From CAMYKD01 sp041617155 (GTDB taxonomy: Bacteria; Pseudomonadota; Alphaproteobacteria; Kiloniellales; JAKSDN01), in contig JBFJPL010000059.1 in the NCBI GenBank assembly GCA_041617155.1, forward strand, positions 1 through 25,584: a stretch of DNA of 25,584 nt. The letters are read 5' to 3'. The translations under genes were made by a program, and so were the position numbers. Positions 14,371-23,835 of this stretch are shown one piece after another. How positions within the stretch are numbered: position 1 is the first letter of the stretch; each line of letters begins with the position of its first letter. The notes below the pieces were generated by a model. That model was given only the letters and a program-made list of their open reading frames with translations. It had not been told where the DNA came from and made no database searches.

Positions 14371-15399
14371 TTAGGCCCCCTTGCCGCTGACCCCGGCCTC
14401 GGTGAAGGTCGCCATGCCGTTATGACAGGCCACGGCCGCCTTGAGCACCAAAATCGCCAAGGCCGCGCCCGAAGCCTCGCCCAGCCGCATACCGAGATCG
14501 AACAGGGCCTGGGTGCCGAGCTGTTCGAGCAGGCGGCGGTGGCCCGGCTCGGCCGAGAGATGGGCGACGACGCAATGGTCGAGCGACCGCCGGTCGGTGG
14601 CATGCAGCACGGCGGCCGCGGCCGTGCAGGTGTAGCCGTCCAGCAGGACCGGTACCCGGGCCAGGCGCGCGGCCAAGATGGCGCCCGCGATCGCCGCGAT
14701 CTCCTGGCCACCCAGACAGCGCAGCACCTCTAGAGGGTCGCCCAGCACATCCTTGTGCAGCGTTACCGCCCGCCGGACCGCGTCGATCTTGCGCAGCAAT
14801 GTGGCATCATCGATCCCGGTGCCCCGGCCGACCCAGTCCTCCGGTCGCCCGCCGTAGAGCGCATGACAGATCGCCGCGGCCGAGGTCGTGTTGGCGATCC
14901 CCATCTCGCCGAGCGCCAGAACGTCGATGTCCTGCTCCACCGCCATCATGCCGTAGGACATGGCCTGCACGCAGTCGGCCTCATTCATGGCCGGTTCGCG
15001 GCAAAAGTCTCGGGTCGGCTGGTCCAGCGCCATTTCATAGACCCTGAGATCGGCATCCGCGACCGCGCAGAGCTGGTTGACCGCGGCGCCGCCGCCGATA
15101 AAGTTCTGCATCATCTGCCGGGTGACAGCCGCCGGATAGGCCGAGACGCCATGAGCCGCCACGCCGTGGTTGCCGGCAAAGACCGCGACGTAAGGCCGGT
15201 CGACCAGCGGTCGCTCCCGGCCCTGCCAGGTCGCCAACCATTCCGCCAGCGTCTCGAGGCGGCCCAGCGAACCGGGCGGCTTGGTCAGTTCCAGCTGGCG
15301 GCTCGCGGCGGCCGCGCCGGAAACCAGATCGGGCCCCGGCAGCTCGTCGAACAAAACCCTGATCTCGTCAAAGCTCGACCCAGGTTGCCGATCCGTCAT
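14371..15399 (-). CDS. cobT: Nicotinate-nucleotide--dimethylbenzimidazole phosphoribosyltransferase
   Basis: CobT (CobU in Pseudomonas naming) transfers phosphoribose from nicotinate mononucleotide to 5,6-dimethylbenzimidazole, making alpha-ribazole phosphate for the lower ligand of cobalamin. The 342-residue length matches the family. Visible blocks are LTKPPGSLGRLE near 38-49, FAGNHGVAAHGVSAYP near 74-89, LGEMGIANTTSAAA near 171-184 and the end GMATFTEAGVSGKG, where E334 is at the place of the general base Glu of the Salmonella enzyme. The start ATG 15399 has AGAAGGG four bases upstream; the frame is open further to 15606 but without conserved sequence. It is divergent from cobS by 102 bases, with no room for a cobalamin riboswitch. 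Confidence 0.97.
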   Translation of the reverse strand: MTDRQPGSSFDEIRVLFDELPGPDLVSGAAAASRQLELTKPPGSLGRLETLAEWLATWQGRERPLVDRPYVAVFAGNHGVAAHGVSAYPAAVTRQMMQNFIGGGAAVNQLCAVADADLRVYEMALDQPTRDFCREPAMNEADCVQAMSYGMMAVEQDIDVLALGEMGIANTTSAAAICHALYGGRPEDWVGRGTGIDDATLLRKIDAVRRAVTLHKDVLGDPLEVLRCLGGQEIAAIAGAILAARLARVPVLLDGYTCTAAAAVLHATDRRSLDHCVVAHLSAEPGHRRLLEQLGTQALFDLGMRLGEASGAALAILVLKAAVACHNGMATFTEAGVSGKGA

Positions 15400-15501
15400 G
15401 ACACCCTTCTCCCGATGCCGAATCGATCGCAGCGCCGCTGCGGATCCATTTGCCTGGCGCCGCAACTGTCCTATAACCGACAGGTGAAGACCACAGAAAA
15501 C

Positions 15502-16293
15502 ATGTCCGGTGCACCGAGTCCCATGTCGCCTCTCGCTCATGTCGCTGCAGGGTGGGCCGATTTGAAGGTCGCGCTGATCTTCCTGACCCGCCTGCCGCTC
15601 CGGCATCAGGGAAAAATCGACGAGAGTGACTTGGGCCGCGCCCTCAGGGTCGGGCCGCTGGTCGGCCTGCTGATCGGCGTGGTCGGCGCGGCCGCCTATT
15701 GGGCCGGCAGCCTAATGGCGCTGGGACCGCTGCTCAGCGGCCTGATCGCCGTCGCGGCCACGATCCTCCTGACCGGTGCGCTGCACGAGGACGGATTGGC
15801 CGACGTGGCGGACGGCTTCGGTGGCGGCCGGGAGCGGACGCGTAAGCTGGAGATCATGCGCGATTCGCGGATCGGCAGCTTTGGCGTGCTGGCCCTGGTG
15901 CTGTCGGTCGGGCTGCGCGCCGCGGCGCTAGCCGCGCTAGCGGCGCCCCTGGCGGCGGGTGCCGCCCTGGTGGCGGCCCATGCGCTATCGCGCGCGGTCC
16001 TGCCGGCGGCCATGATCGCCCTGCCGCCGGCGCGTGACGACGGCCTGGCTGCCGCCGGCGGCCGTCCGGCACCAATTCACGCCGCTACCGCCTTGCTCCT
16101 TGCCGGGCTGCTGAGCCTCTTGGCGCTGGGTCCCGGCGCCGGATCGCTCGGGCTCTTGGCCGGAGCCGGTGCGGCGGTTCTCGTGATCGCCCTCGCCCAC
16201 GCCCAGATCGGCGGCCATACCGGCGACGTTTTGGGTGCCGTCCAGCAGGTAGCGGAGACGGCCGTGCTACTCGCCGCGGTGGCCAGCCTATGA
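15502..16293 (+). CDS. cobS: Adenosylcobinamide-GDP ribazoletransferase (cobalamin synthase)
   Basis: CobS (CobV in Pseudomonas naming) is an inner membrane enzyme joining adenosylcobinamide-GDP and alpha-ribazole or its phosphate, the last assembly step of cobalamin. The 263-residue sequence shows LIFLTRLPLR near 24-33, the metal-binding ALHEDGLADVADGFGGG (about 93-109) and KLEIMRDSRIGSFG (about 115-128), followed by several Ala/Leu-rich membrane spans. I choose ATG 15502; an in-frame GTG at 15484 and ATG at 15523 are alternatives, none with a clear ribosome site. The stop overlaps the next start in ATGA, so it is coupled to the phosphatase gene, and it is divergent from cobT. Confidence 0.96.
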   Translation: MSGAPSPMSPLAHVAAGWADLKVALIFLTRLPLRHQGKIDESDLGRALRVGPLVGLLIGVVGAAAYWAGSLMALGPLLSGLIAVAATILLTGALHEDGLADVADGFGGGRERTRKLEIMRDSRIGSFGVLALVLSVGLRAAALAALAAPLAAGAALVAAHALSRAVLPAAMIALPPARDDGLAAAGGRPAPIHAATALLLAGLLSLLALGPGAGSLGLLAGAGAAVLVIALAHAQIGGHTGDVLGAVQQVAETAVLLAAVASL

Positions 16294-16946
16294 CCGTAAC
16301 CACGCGCTGGTGGTGGATCCGGCACGCGCCGGTCGACTCCGGCGGCCTGATCTACGGCCAACGCGATGTCCCCGCCGATTGCTCCGACCGGCCAGTGTTC
16401 CGCGCCTTGGCGGCCATCCTGCCGCGCCAACCGGTCTGGGTCGTGACGCAGCTCCAACGAACCCGCCAGACCGCCGCGGCCATCGCCGAACATTTGGCCG
16501 CCCGTCCGGCCGCAACGCTGGTCGAGCCGCACTTCGCCGAGCAGCATTTCGGCGACTGGCAGGGCCTCAGCCACGAAGAGCTCGGCCGACGGCGCGACGG
16601 CGCCTGGCACCGCTTCTGGCTGGCACCGGCCGCCGAAGCGCCGCCGGGCGGCGAATCCTTCCTTGCGGTGACGGAACGGGTCGCCGCGTCGGTCGAACGC
16701 CTGTCGAAAGAACATGCCGGCCGCGACATCGTCGCCGTCGCCCATGGCGGGACGATCCGGGCCGCCCTCGCCCTGGCGCTTGCCCTCGACCCGGAGAAGG
16801 CACTGGCGCTGTCGATCGACAACTGCTCCCTGACCCGGCTCGACCACATCGACGGGCCGCTGTCCAGCCACTCCAGGGCCGGCGCTGGCGCAGCCGGCAT
16901 CTGGCGGGTCGTCAGGGTTAATCAGTCGCCGATCGGCGCCGCTTGA
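16290..16946 (+). CDS. cobC: Histidine phosphatase, probable alpha-ribazole phosphatase
   Basis: CobC would remove the 5' phosphate from alpha-ribazole phosphate or from adenosylcobalamin phosphate. The 218-residue protein has the phosphohistidine motif in variant form IRHAP (10-14; R11 and H12 instead of the usual RHG/RHGE) and the second catalytic His in VAHGGTIRAAL near 149-159. The family ERHFGDWQGLSHEEL-type block is seen as EQHFGDWQG near 88-96, with the Glu at 88. ATG 16290 overlaps the cobS stop by four bases (ATGA). The assignment among histidine phosphatases rests on coupling to cobS. The last 30 residues (LSSHSRAGAGAAG and after) are likely variable. Confidence 0.88.
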   Translation: MTVTTRWWWIRHAPVDSGGLIYGQRDVPADCSDRPVFRALAAILPRQPVWVVTQLQRTRQTAAAIAEHLAARPAATLVEPHFAEQHFGDWQGLSHEELGRRRDGAWHRFWLAPAAEAPPGGESFLAVTERVAASVERLSKEHAGRDIVAVAHGGTIRAALALALALDPEKALALSIDNCSLTRLDHIDGPLSSHSRAGAGAAGIWRVVRVNQSPIGAA

Positions 16947-16969
16947 GACTGGGTGTCAAAGTTGGGCCA

Positions 16970-16997
16970 GGGGATGCATCCTGCTCCGGGCATCCCC
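16970..16997 (+). terminator. Hairpin after cobC, possible terminator
   Basis: GGGGATGC (16970-16977) pairs with GCATCCCC (16990-16997) around a 12-base loop, 23 bases after the cobC stop. A competing 10-bp palindrome GGATGCATCC overlaps its left arm. There is no T-tract, so intrinsic termination is doubtful. Confidence 0.35.
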
Positions 16998-17081
16998 AAA
17001 TAACGTTCTGGGAAGAGTACTCCGGCTATGAGCAGGAGTGCCTGGAGAGCTACCACGCGAATCCTGGGGAGTACCGCAATA

Positions 17082-17786
17082 ATGACCGATTTGAGCCTTT
17101 GGTGGCGTCTCGGGCGCCGCCTTCCGGTGTGGCTGCTGGCGTTCGCCCTGCTGCCCGTGCTGGCGCTGGCCAGCCCGGCCGGGGCTTCAAACGAACCGGA
17201 GCAATTGGTCGACAAGTCGCGGCTCACCTTGGAAGCTTTGCTCGAAGATCCCGAAATGCCGGAGCTGCAGAAATACATCAAGGATGCCAAGGCGGTCCTG
17301 ATCTTCCCGCAGCTGGTCAAGGGCGGATTCATCATTGGTGGCGAGGGCGGCAACGGGGTCTTCCTGGTCAAGGACAGGAACGGCACCTGGAGCCCGCCGG
17401 CCTTCTACACCCTGGCCGCGGGCAGCGTCGGCCTGCAGATCGGCGGTCAGGTTTCCCAGGTCGTCTTCACGGTCATGAACGAAGGCGCCGTGGAAGCCGT
17501 GTTGAACACCCAATTCAAGCTTGGAGCCGATCTCAGCGTCGCCGTCGGCCCTATCGGCAAGGGCATTGAAGCCTCGACCACGGTTGCCCTCGGTTTGGAT
17601 CTTTATGCCTTCTCCAAGACCGTCGGGCTCTACGGCGGCGGCGCTTTCGAAGGGGCGGCGATCCTGAAGCGGGATGCCCTCAACACCGAATACTACGGCG
17701 CCCAAGCCGGACCACGGCAGATCGTGATCGACCGGTCGGTCTCCAATCCGCAAGCCGACAAACTGCGCCGTGCCCTGCCCAATTGA
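17082..17786 (+). CDS. Exported SYLF-domain lipid-binding protein (YSC84/DUF500)
   Basis: A 234-residue protein with a signal peptide (about 1-35: a basic WWRLGRR stretch, a hydrophobic run LPVWLLAFALLPVLALA, and cleavage after PAGA) and a SYLF domain. The typical sequence begins with AKAVLIFPQLVKGGFIIGGEGGNGVFLVK (about residues 65-93; only location given) and continues with WSPPAFYTLAAGSVGLQIGG and GLDLYAFSKTVGLYGGGAFEG. SYLF domains bind phosphoinositides in eukaryotes; bacterial ones are secreted or periplasmic and of unclear role. ATG 17082 has GGAG 11 bases upstream; an in-frame ATG at 17028 would put 18 residues before the signal. The gene appears to be a single unit. Confidence 0.9.
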   Translation: MTDLSLWWRLGRRLPVWLLAFALLPVLALASPAGASNEPEQLVDKSRLTLEALLEDPEMPELQKYIKDAKAVLIFPQLVKGGFIIGGEGGNGVFLVKDRNGTWSPPAFYTLAAGSVGLQIGGQVSQVVFTVMNEGAVEAVLNTQFKLGADLSVAVGPIGKGIEASTTVALGLDLYAFSKTVGLYGGGAFEGAAILKRDALNTEYYGAQAGPRQIVIDRSVSNPQADKLRRALPN

Positions 17787-17887
17787 GATCGCGGCCATAG
17801 CCGAACCTTTGTAGCGTCAGAGGCTAGCCAGCACAGCGGCAATCGCCTATATGCCAGTTAGCTTCACGCTTCAAGGAGAGACCGACA

Positions 17888-18525
17888 ATGCCGCAATCCG
17901 CCCTGGCCCGTGCCGTGTTACTGTTCGTCGGCGGACTGACCATACTTTTCGCCGGCGTTGCGGCATGGCGCTGGACCCATCAGCCGGTGGCAAACGTTGC
18001 GCGCACCGACGGCACCAAGGCGACCGGCAGCGCCTTGGTCGGCGGCCCCTTCGAACTGATCGACCAGGCGGGGCGGACCTTGAGCGAGGCGGATTTCCAC
18101 GGGCGCTACATGCTGGTCTATTTCGGCTACACCTATTGCCCGGACGTCTGTCCTACCTCGCTCACCGTCATGACCCGGGCGCTTCAGGCGCTGGAGAGCT
18201 CGGATTCAATGCTGGCGGCACAGGTCGCGCCGATCTTCATCACGATCGATCCGGAGCGCGACACGGTCGAGGCGCTCGCCGCCTATGCGCCGCATTTTCA
18301 CGAAAGGCTGGTGGCACTGACCGGCACGCCGGCGCAGGTCGCTGTGGCAGCCAAGGCCTACCGGGTGTATTTCGCCAAGGCACGAGACGACAGCGCCAGC
18401 GACTACCTGATGGACCACTCGGGCTTTATCTACCTGATGGACCCGGAGGGCCGCTACCTCACCCACTTCGCCCACGACGCCACGCCCGATACGATCGTGC
18501 AGGCCGTGAGGCGCGCGGCGGGAGC

Positions 18526-18529
<4 letters not shown>
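17888..18529 (+). CDS. SCO1/SenC family copper-binding thioredoxin-fold protein
   Basis: A 213-residue protein anchored in the inner membrane by an N-terminal span (about 8-27), with a periplasmic thioredoxin-fold domain. The copper ligands are C84 and C88 in YCPDVCPTS and H177 in YLMDHSGFIYLMD. FITIDPERDT near 117-126 is the usual second block. SCO proteins deliver copper to the CuA site of cytochrome c oxidase subunit II or act in thiol redox balance. AAGGAGAG lies 8 bases before the ATG. No oxidase genes are visible, so it is an unlinked copy. Its stop overlaps the ugpC stop by four bases, tail to tail. Confidence 0.94.
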
Positions 18530-19602
<1,073 letters not shown>

Positions 19603-19622
19603 CTATCCGTCTCCCAAACCGG

Positions 19623-20471
19623 CTATTTTTCCGTTTCCACGAGGCCCTTGACGAACAGCCGCTGCATGAAGACGACGACCAAGACCGGCGGCAGCATCGC
19701 CAGCATGGTCGTGGCCATGACGACTGGCCAGTTGGTCTGGTCTTCGCCGGGAGCGATCATTTGGTTGATGCCGATGACAATCGTGGTCATCGACGCCTCG
19801 GTAGTTACCAGCAGGGGCCAGAGGTACTGGTTCCAGCCGTAGATGAAGAGGATTACGAAAAGCGCGGCGATATTGGTGCGCGACAAGGGCAGCAGGATGT
19901 CGGCGAAGAAACGCAGAGGTCCCGCGCCGTCGACGCGCGCGGCCTCCGCCAGTTCGTCCGGCACGGTCAAAAAGAACTGCCGGAACAGGAAGGTTGCGGT
20001 CGCGGACGCGATCAGTGGAATGGTTAGGCCGGCGTAGGTGTTCAGCAAGCCGAGCCCCGCGACGACCTCGTAGGTCGGCAGGATGCGCACTTCCACCGGC
20101 AGCATCAGTGTCACGAAGATGGTCCAGAAGAAAAACATTCGCAGCGGGAAGCGAAAATAGACGATAGCGAAGGCCGAAAGCAGGGAGATCGCGATCTTGC
20201 CGAACGCGATAACCAGGGCCATGACAAGGCTGTTGAACATCATCAAGGCGACCGGCGTCGCCGCGGCCTGGGTGACGCCGCGCAAAAGCGCCTCGCCATA
20301 GTTGTCGAACAAGAAGGGACCCGGGACAAGTGGCAGCGGCGGCTCGACGATGTCGCGCAAACCCACGGTGGAGGCAACGAAGGCAAAGTAAATCGGCAAG
20401 GCCAGGACGGCGATCCCGGCGATCAGCACCAGATGGGTGACGGCGGTGAGCCAGCCTCGTCGTTCGACCAT
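19623..20471 (-). CDS. ugpE: sn-Glycerol-3-phosphate ABC transporter, permease UgpE
   Basis: One of the two inner-membrane permease subunits, 282 residues against 281 in E. coli UgpE, with six spans. The EAA loop contacting the ATPase is seen as DELAEAARVDGAGPLRFF (about 184-201). Other family segments are FRFPLRMFFFWTIFVTLMLP and IYGWNQYLWPLLVT. GGAGGGG lies before ATG 20471, which is why I reject the longer open frame reaching 20930 that runs into ugpA sequence. It starts 14 bases after the ugpA stop. Confidence 0.96.
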   Translation of the reverse strand: MVERRGWLTAVTHLVLIAGIAVLALPIYFAFVASTVGLRDIVEPPLPLVPGPFLFDNYGEALLRGVTQAAATPVALMMFNSLVMALVIAFGKIAISLLSAFAIVYFRFPLRMFFFWTIFVTLMLPVEVRILPTYEVVAGLGLLNTYAGLTIPLIASATATFLFRQFFLTVPDELAEAARVDGAGPLRFFADILLPLSRTNIAALFVILFIYGWNQYLWPLLVTTEASMTTIVIGINQMIAPGEDQTNWPVVMATTMLAMLPPVLVVVFMQRLFVKGLVETEK

Positions 20472-20485
20472 ACAATCCCCTCCGC

Positions 20486-21367
20486 TTAGTAGTGGACCCG
20501 GCGCTCGATATAGCGGAACTGAACCACGGTGAGCGCCACCACGATGGTCATGAGCACGACCGACTGCGCCGCCGAGCTGCCCAGGTCGAGGCCGACGAAA
20601 CCGTCGGCGTAGACCTTGTAAACCAGTATTTCCGTGGCCTTGCCCGGCCCGCCCTTGGTCACGGCGTGGATGATGCCGAATGTGTCGAAAAAGGCATAAA
20701 CCACGTTGACCACGATCAGGAAAAAGGTGGTCGGCGACAGCAGCGGAAAGACGATGGTCCAGAAGCGTCGCAAAGGCCGCGCGCCGTCGATCGCCGCCGC
20801 CTCGATGAGCGAGCGGGGGATGGCCTGGAGGCCTGCCAGGAAGAACAGAAAGTTGTAGGAAATCTGTTTCCACGACGCGGCAATCACCACCAGGAACATG
20901 GCCTGGCCGCCCTCGAGCACGTGGTTCCAATTGTAGCCGAGTACCTTCAGATAAAAGCTCACCAGCCCGATCGCCGGGTTGAACATGAACAACCAGAGCA
21001 CACCGGCAATCGCCGGAGCGACTGCATAGGGCCAGATCAACAGCGTCTTGTAAGCGGTCGCACCCTTGATCACGCGATCCGCCATCACAGCAAAGAGCAG
21101 CGCCAAGCCGAGTGACAGGACGGTCACCAAGGCACTGAAGACGGCCGTGGTCCAGAAGGCGGCGATATAGAGAGGGTCGGTGAAGAGGTGGGCAAAATTC
21201 TCAAACCAGACGAACTCCGTGCTGAGGCCGAAGGGATCCTGGATCAGCACCGACTGATAGAGTGCCTGGGAGGCCGGCCAGATGAAGAACACCACCGTGA
21301 TCGCCAGTTGCGGCACGACCAGCAGGTAGGGCAGCGCCGTGCTGCCAAACACCATTCGCTTTTCCAT
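20486..21367 (-). CDS. ugpA: sn-Glycerol-3-phosphate ABC transporter, permease UgpA
   Basis: The second permease subunit, 293 residues against 295 in E. coli, highly similar along its length by eye: LPYLLVVPQLAITVVFFIWP near 12-31, AMFLVVIAASWKQISYNFLF near 157-176, and the EAA loop SLIEAAAIDGARPLRRF near 186-202, ending VVQFRYIERRVHY. The start is not well marked: ATG 21367 fits the family but has no Shine-Dalgarno site. An in-frame GTG at 21391 is possible. The only GGAGG upstream lies in the loop of the hairpin between ugpB and ugpA. It is in one unit with ugpB and ugpE. Confidence 0.95.
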   Translation of the reverse strand: MEKRMVFGSTALPYLLVVPQLAITVVFFIWPASQALYQSVLIQDPFGLSTEFVWFENFAHLFTDPLYIAAFWTTAVFSALVTVLSLGLALLFAVMADRVIKGATAYKTLLIWPYAVAPAIAGVLWLFMFNPAIGLVSFYLKVLGYNWNHVLEGGQAMFLVVIAASWKQISYNFLFFLAGLQAIPRSLIEAAAIDGARPLRRFWTIVFPLLSPTTFFLIVVNVVYAFFDTFGIIHAVTKGGPGKATEILVYKVYADGFVGLDLGSSAAQSVVLMTIVVALTVVQFRYIERRVHY

Positions 21368-21388
21368 CGGCCGCGGTCCAGAGGTGGC

Positions 21389-21425
21389 CACCCGGTCCGG
21401 GCCGCCTCCAGGCCCAGACCGGGTG
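21389..21425 (-). terminator. Very strong intercistronic hairpin between ugpB and ugpA
   Basis: In transcript sense, CACCCGGTC pairs with GACCGGGTG (9 bp), then one mismatch, then GGGCC pairs with GGCCC (5 bp), around the 7-base loop TGGAGGC. It begins 10 bases after the ugpB stop and is not followed by a T-tract, so it is a partial terminator or, more likely, a 3' stabiliser that keeps the ugpB mRNA more abundant than ugpAEC. The loop holds GGAGG. Confidence 0.75.
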
Positions 21426-21434
21426 TCGTAAGGG

Positions 21435-22757
21435 CTACTTGTTGGCCCGTTCGAAGCGGCGCAGCAGCTTGTCGCCGCGCTCGACGGCGCTGTCGAGGGC
21501 CGCCTGAGCCGCCTTCTGGCCGCTCCAAACCGCTTCCAGCTCCTCGTCGATGATGCCGCGGATCTGGTCAAAGCTGCCGAGCCGAAGCCCCTTGGAGTTG
21601 GCGGTCGGCGCCTTGGCGGTCATCTGGATAAGCGCGGTTTCCGTGCCCGGATTGGCCTTGTAGTAGCCCTGCTGCTTGGTCAGGTCGTAGGCCGCCAGCG
21701 TGATCGGCAAATAGCCGGTCTGTTGGTGCCAATTGGCCTGCACCTCGGGCGAACTGAGGAAGGTGAAGAATCTGGCCACGGCCTTGTACTCCTCAGCGCT
21801 GTGGCCCTGTAGCACCCACAGGCTGGCACCGCCGATGATCGTGTTTTGCGGCGCGCCTGCGGCCCCGTCCCAGTATGGCAAACTCGTGACACCGAAAGGG
21901 AACTGCGCCTCGGCCTTGACGCCGGCATAGCCGGCGGAAGATTCCGAGAAGGTCGCGCACTCGCCGCTTCGGAATCGCGCGCCACCCTCGTTGCGCCGAC
22001 CGGCATAGACGAATAGCCCCTGCTGCGCCCAGTCGCCCATCTTCCCAACGTGTTTGACCTGGAGTGGGCCATTAAACTGCAGGGTGGTGTCCATTCCTTC
22101 GAAGCCGTTCGACTTGCTGGCGAAGGGCACATTGTGCCAGGCGCTGAAGTTCTCCAGGTGGACCCAGGATTGCCAGGCCGTGGTGAAGGGGCAGGCCGAA
22201 CCGGCGGCCTTGAGCGCCTTCAGCGCCGCTTCCACCTCGTCCCAGGTCTTGGGCGGCTTCTCCGGGTCAAGCCCAGCCTTTTGGAATGCGTCCTTGTTGT
22301 AATAGAGTACCGGCGTCGAACTGTTAAAGGGCATCGACAGCATCTTGCCGGCCGGGTCTGTGTAGTAGCCGGTCACCGTCGGCAGATAGGCCTTGGGGTC
22401 GAAGCTGCCGCCTGCTTCAGCCATCACCTCGTAGACCGGCTTGATCGCACCCTTGGCCGCCATCATGGTCGCCGTGCCGACCTCGAAGACCTGCAGGATA
22501 TGCGGTGGTTGCTTGGCCCGGAAGGCCGCTACACCGGCATTGAGCGTCTCGGAGTAGTTACCCTTGTAGACGGCGGTGACCTTGTACTCAGACTGCGAGG
22601 CGTTAAACTGCTCGACCATCTGATTGACGATTTCGCCGAGCCGCCCAGTGTGCGCGTGCCACCATTGAATCTCGGTCGGCGCCGCAGCGTTGCCAGCTGC
22701 AGCGGTGGCCATGACGAAGGCTGTCGCCAGAGCCACGGCTTTAATGTGACGGAACAT
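21435..22757 (-). CDS. ugpB: sn-Glycerol-3-phosphate-binding periplasmic protein
   Basis: The periplasmic substrate-binding protein of the Ugp transporter, 440 residues (E. coli 438). A signal peptide is present (about 1-25, ending NAAA). The mature protein starts TEIQWWHAHTGRLGEIVN, the ligand-binding beginning typical of UgpB, and contains VTAVYKGNYSETLNAG, PPHILQVFEVGTATMMAAKGAIKP (partly given), MPFNSSTPVLYYNKDAFQ and GASLWVLQGHS. These residues in E. coli bind glycerol 3-phosphate or glycerophosphocholine. GGGAGGAG lies before the ATG. It is the first gene of ugpBAEC and sits 133 bases downstream of a phosphodiesterase gene. I see no clear Pho box in that gap. Confidence 0.97.
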   Translation of the reverse strand: MFRHIKAVALATAFVMATAAAGNAAAPTEIQWWHAHTGRLGEIVNQMVEQFNASQSEYKVTAVYKGNYSETLNAGVAAFRAKQPPHILQVFEVGTATMMAAKGAIKPVYEVMAEAGGSFDPKAYLPTVTGYYTDPAGKMLSMPFNSSTPVLYYNKDAFQKAGLDPEKPPKTWDEVEAALKALKAAGSACPFTTAWQSWVHLENFSAWHNVPFASKSNGFEGMDTTLQFNGPLQVKHVGKMGDWAQQGLFVYAGRRNEGGARFRSGECATFSESSAGYAGVKAEAQFPFGVTSLPYWDGAAGAPQNTIIGGASLWVLQGHSAEEYKAVARFFTFLSSPEVQANWHQQTGYLPITLAAYDLTKQQGYYKANPGTETALIQMTAKAPTANSKGLRLGSFDQIRGIIDEELEAVWSGQKAAQAALDSAVERGDKLLRRFERANK

Positions 22758-22890
22758 CTATCTCCTCCCTGATAAGGTGCTGGGCCCAGTGTCCGCAGCC
22801 CACAACGTTCTACGCGGCCCGCGGTGACTTCTTTTCAGCGATGTTAAGCTTTTATGGCGCTTGCTGTCACCCCGGGCGTGAAACTCGGCC

Positions 22891-23697
22891 TCAGGTTGCG
22901 TCCACCGAGCGCGGTATGCCGTCGGGCACCAGGCTCCCGTCCAGATAGTCGTGAAAATGCACCAAGGTCTGCTCCGGCTCCAGGAAGACCACGGCATAGG
23001 CCGGCGGCTCGTAGGAATAGGGCACCTTCCGGGGGGTTTTGAAATCCAGCGCCACCTGATGCACGGTCGATCGCAGGGCGGAAAACGGAATGCCCCGCCA
23101 GGAGCCGCTGACCGGGCGGTGCACATGGCCGAAGAAGAGGTGCCGGATATTCCGGCACCCATCGAGCACGCGGGCCAGCTCTCCGACTTCCAGCAGTCGA
23201 ATTCTATCCAGGCTGGGTATGTTTATGTCGAACGGCGGATGGTGCATGAAAATGTACACCGGCTTCTCGCCCGCCCGCTTCAACTCGGCCTCGAGCCAGG
23301 CCGCGCGGTTAGCGCAGTAGCTGCCGGCGCCGCTGCCGGGCTCGTTTGTGTCGAGCAGCAGGAGGCGCCCCGCTTCGAGGTCCAGGGCGTGCTGGACGAA
23401 GCCGTTGGCATCGAGCGGCTGGCTCGGAAAGGCCTTGGTGAAGGCGGCCCGGTCGTCGTGGTTGCCGATCAGGAGGCGCCACGGTAGCTTCAGCCCGCCG
23501 AGCAGCTCGCGCAACTCGACGTAGGCCGCAGGCTCGCCGCGGTCTGCCAGATCGCCGGTCAGGATGCAATAGGCCGCATCGCCGTGGTTCCGGTTGATGT
23601 CCGCGAAGCAGGCCTCCAGGCGCGCACGCGGGTTGAGGCCAAGCAGGTTCCGGCCCCGCGGCACCATATGGACGTCGGTCACCTGGATGATCTTCAT
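22891..23697 (-). CDS. GpdQ/CpdA-type metallophosphodiesterase linked to ugp
   Basis: A 268-residue cytoplasmic phosphodiesterase of the class III cyclic-nucleotide/glycerophosphodiester family. Two-metal ligands are complete: D8 and H10 (TDVH), D49 (GDLADRG), N79 and H80 (GNHD), H152/H153 (MHHPPF), H191 and H193 (GHVHRP). Length matches GpdQ and CpdA. Its location directly upstream of ugpBAEC on the same strand suggests it splits imported glycerophosphodiesters into glycerol 3-phosphate and an alcohol such as choline or ethanolamine; a cAMP role cannot be excluded. There is no signal peptide, in contrast to periplasmic GlpQ. The ATG has no obvious ribosome site. Confidence 0.9.
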   Translation of the reverse strand: MKIIQVTDVHMVPRGRNLLGLNPRARLEACFADINRNHGDAAYCILTGDLADRGEPAAYVELRELLGGLKLPWRLLIGNHDDRAAFTKAFPSQPLDANGFVQHALDLEAGRLLLLDTNEPGSGAGSYCANRAAWLEAELKRAGEKPVYIFMHHPPFDINIPSLDRIRLLEVGELARVLDGCRNIRHLFFGHVHRPVSGSWRGIPFSALRSTVHQVALDFKTPRKVPYSYEPPAYAVVFLEPEQTLVHFHDYLDGSLVPDGIPRSVDAT

Positions 23698-23835
23698 GGT
23701 CGGCGATCATGTCACGGACGCCTCAGCGAAACCAAGCAATATGCTCAGCCATCGAGCCGCGCAAGCTTCGGATAGAGGCGTCGCTCCTTCCGCCTTACCT
23801 TGAGGCCGGTCACAATGAAGTGGAGGAATTCGGTG

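Noticed and set aside
15400..15501. Cobalamin riboswitch between cobT and cobS
   Set aside because: The gap is about 102 bases, too short, and no B12-box-like sequence is visible.
19623..20930. 435-residue version of UgpE
   Set aside because: The extra N-terminal part is ugpA sequence read in another frame; ATG 20471 has a strong ribosome site and gives the family length.
22758..22890. Pho box before ugpB
   Set aside because: I find no pair of CTGTCAT-like direct repeats; GTGACAG at about 22862-22868 on the minus strand stands alone.
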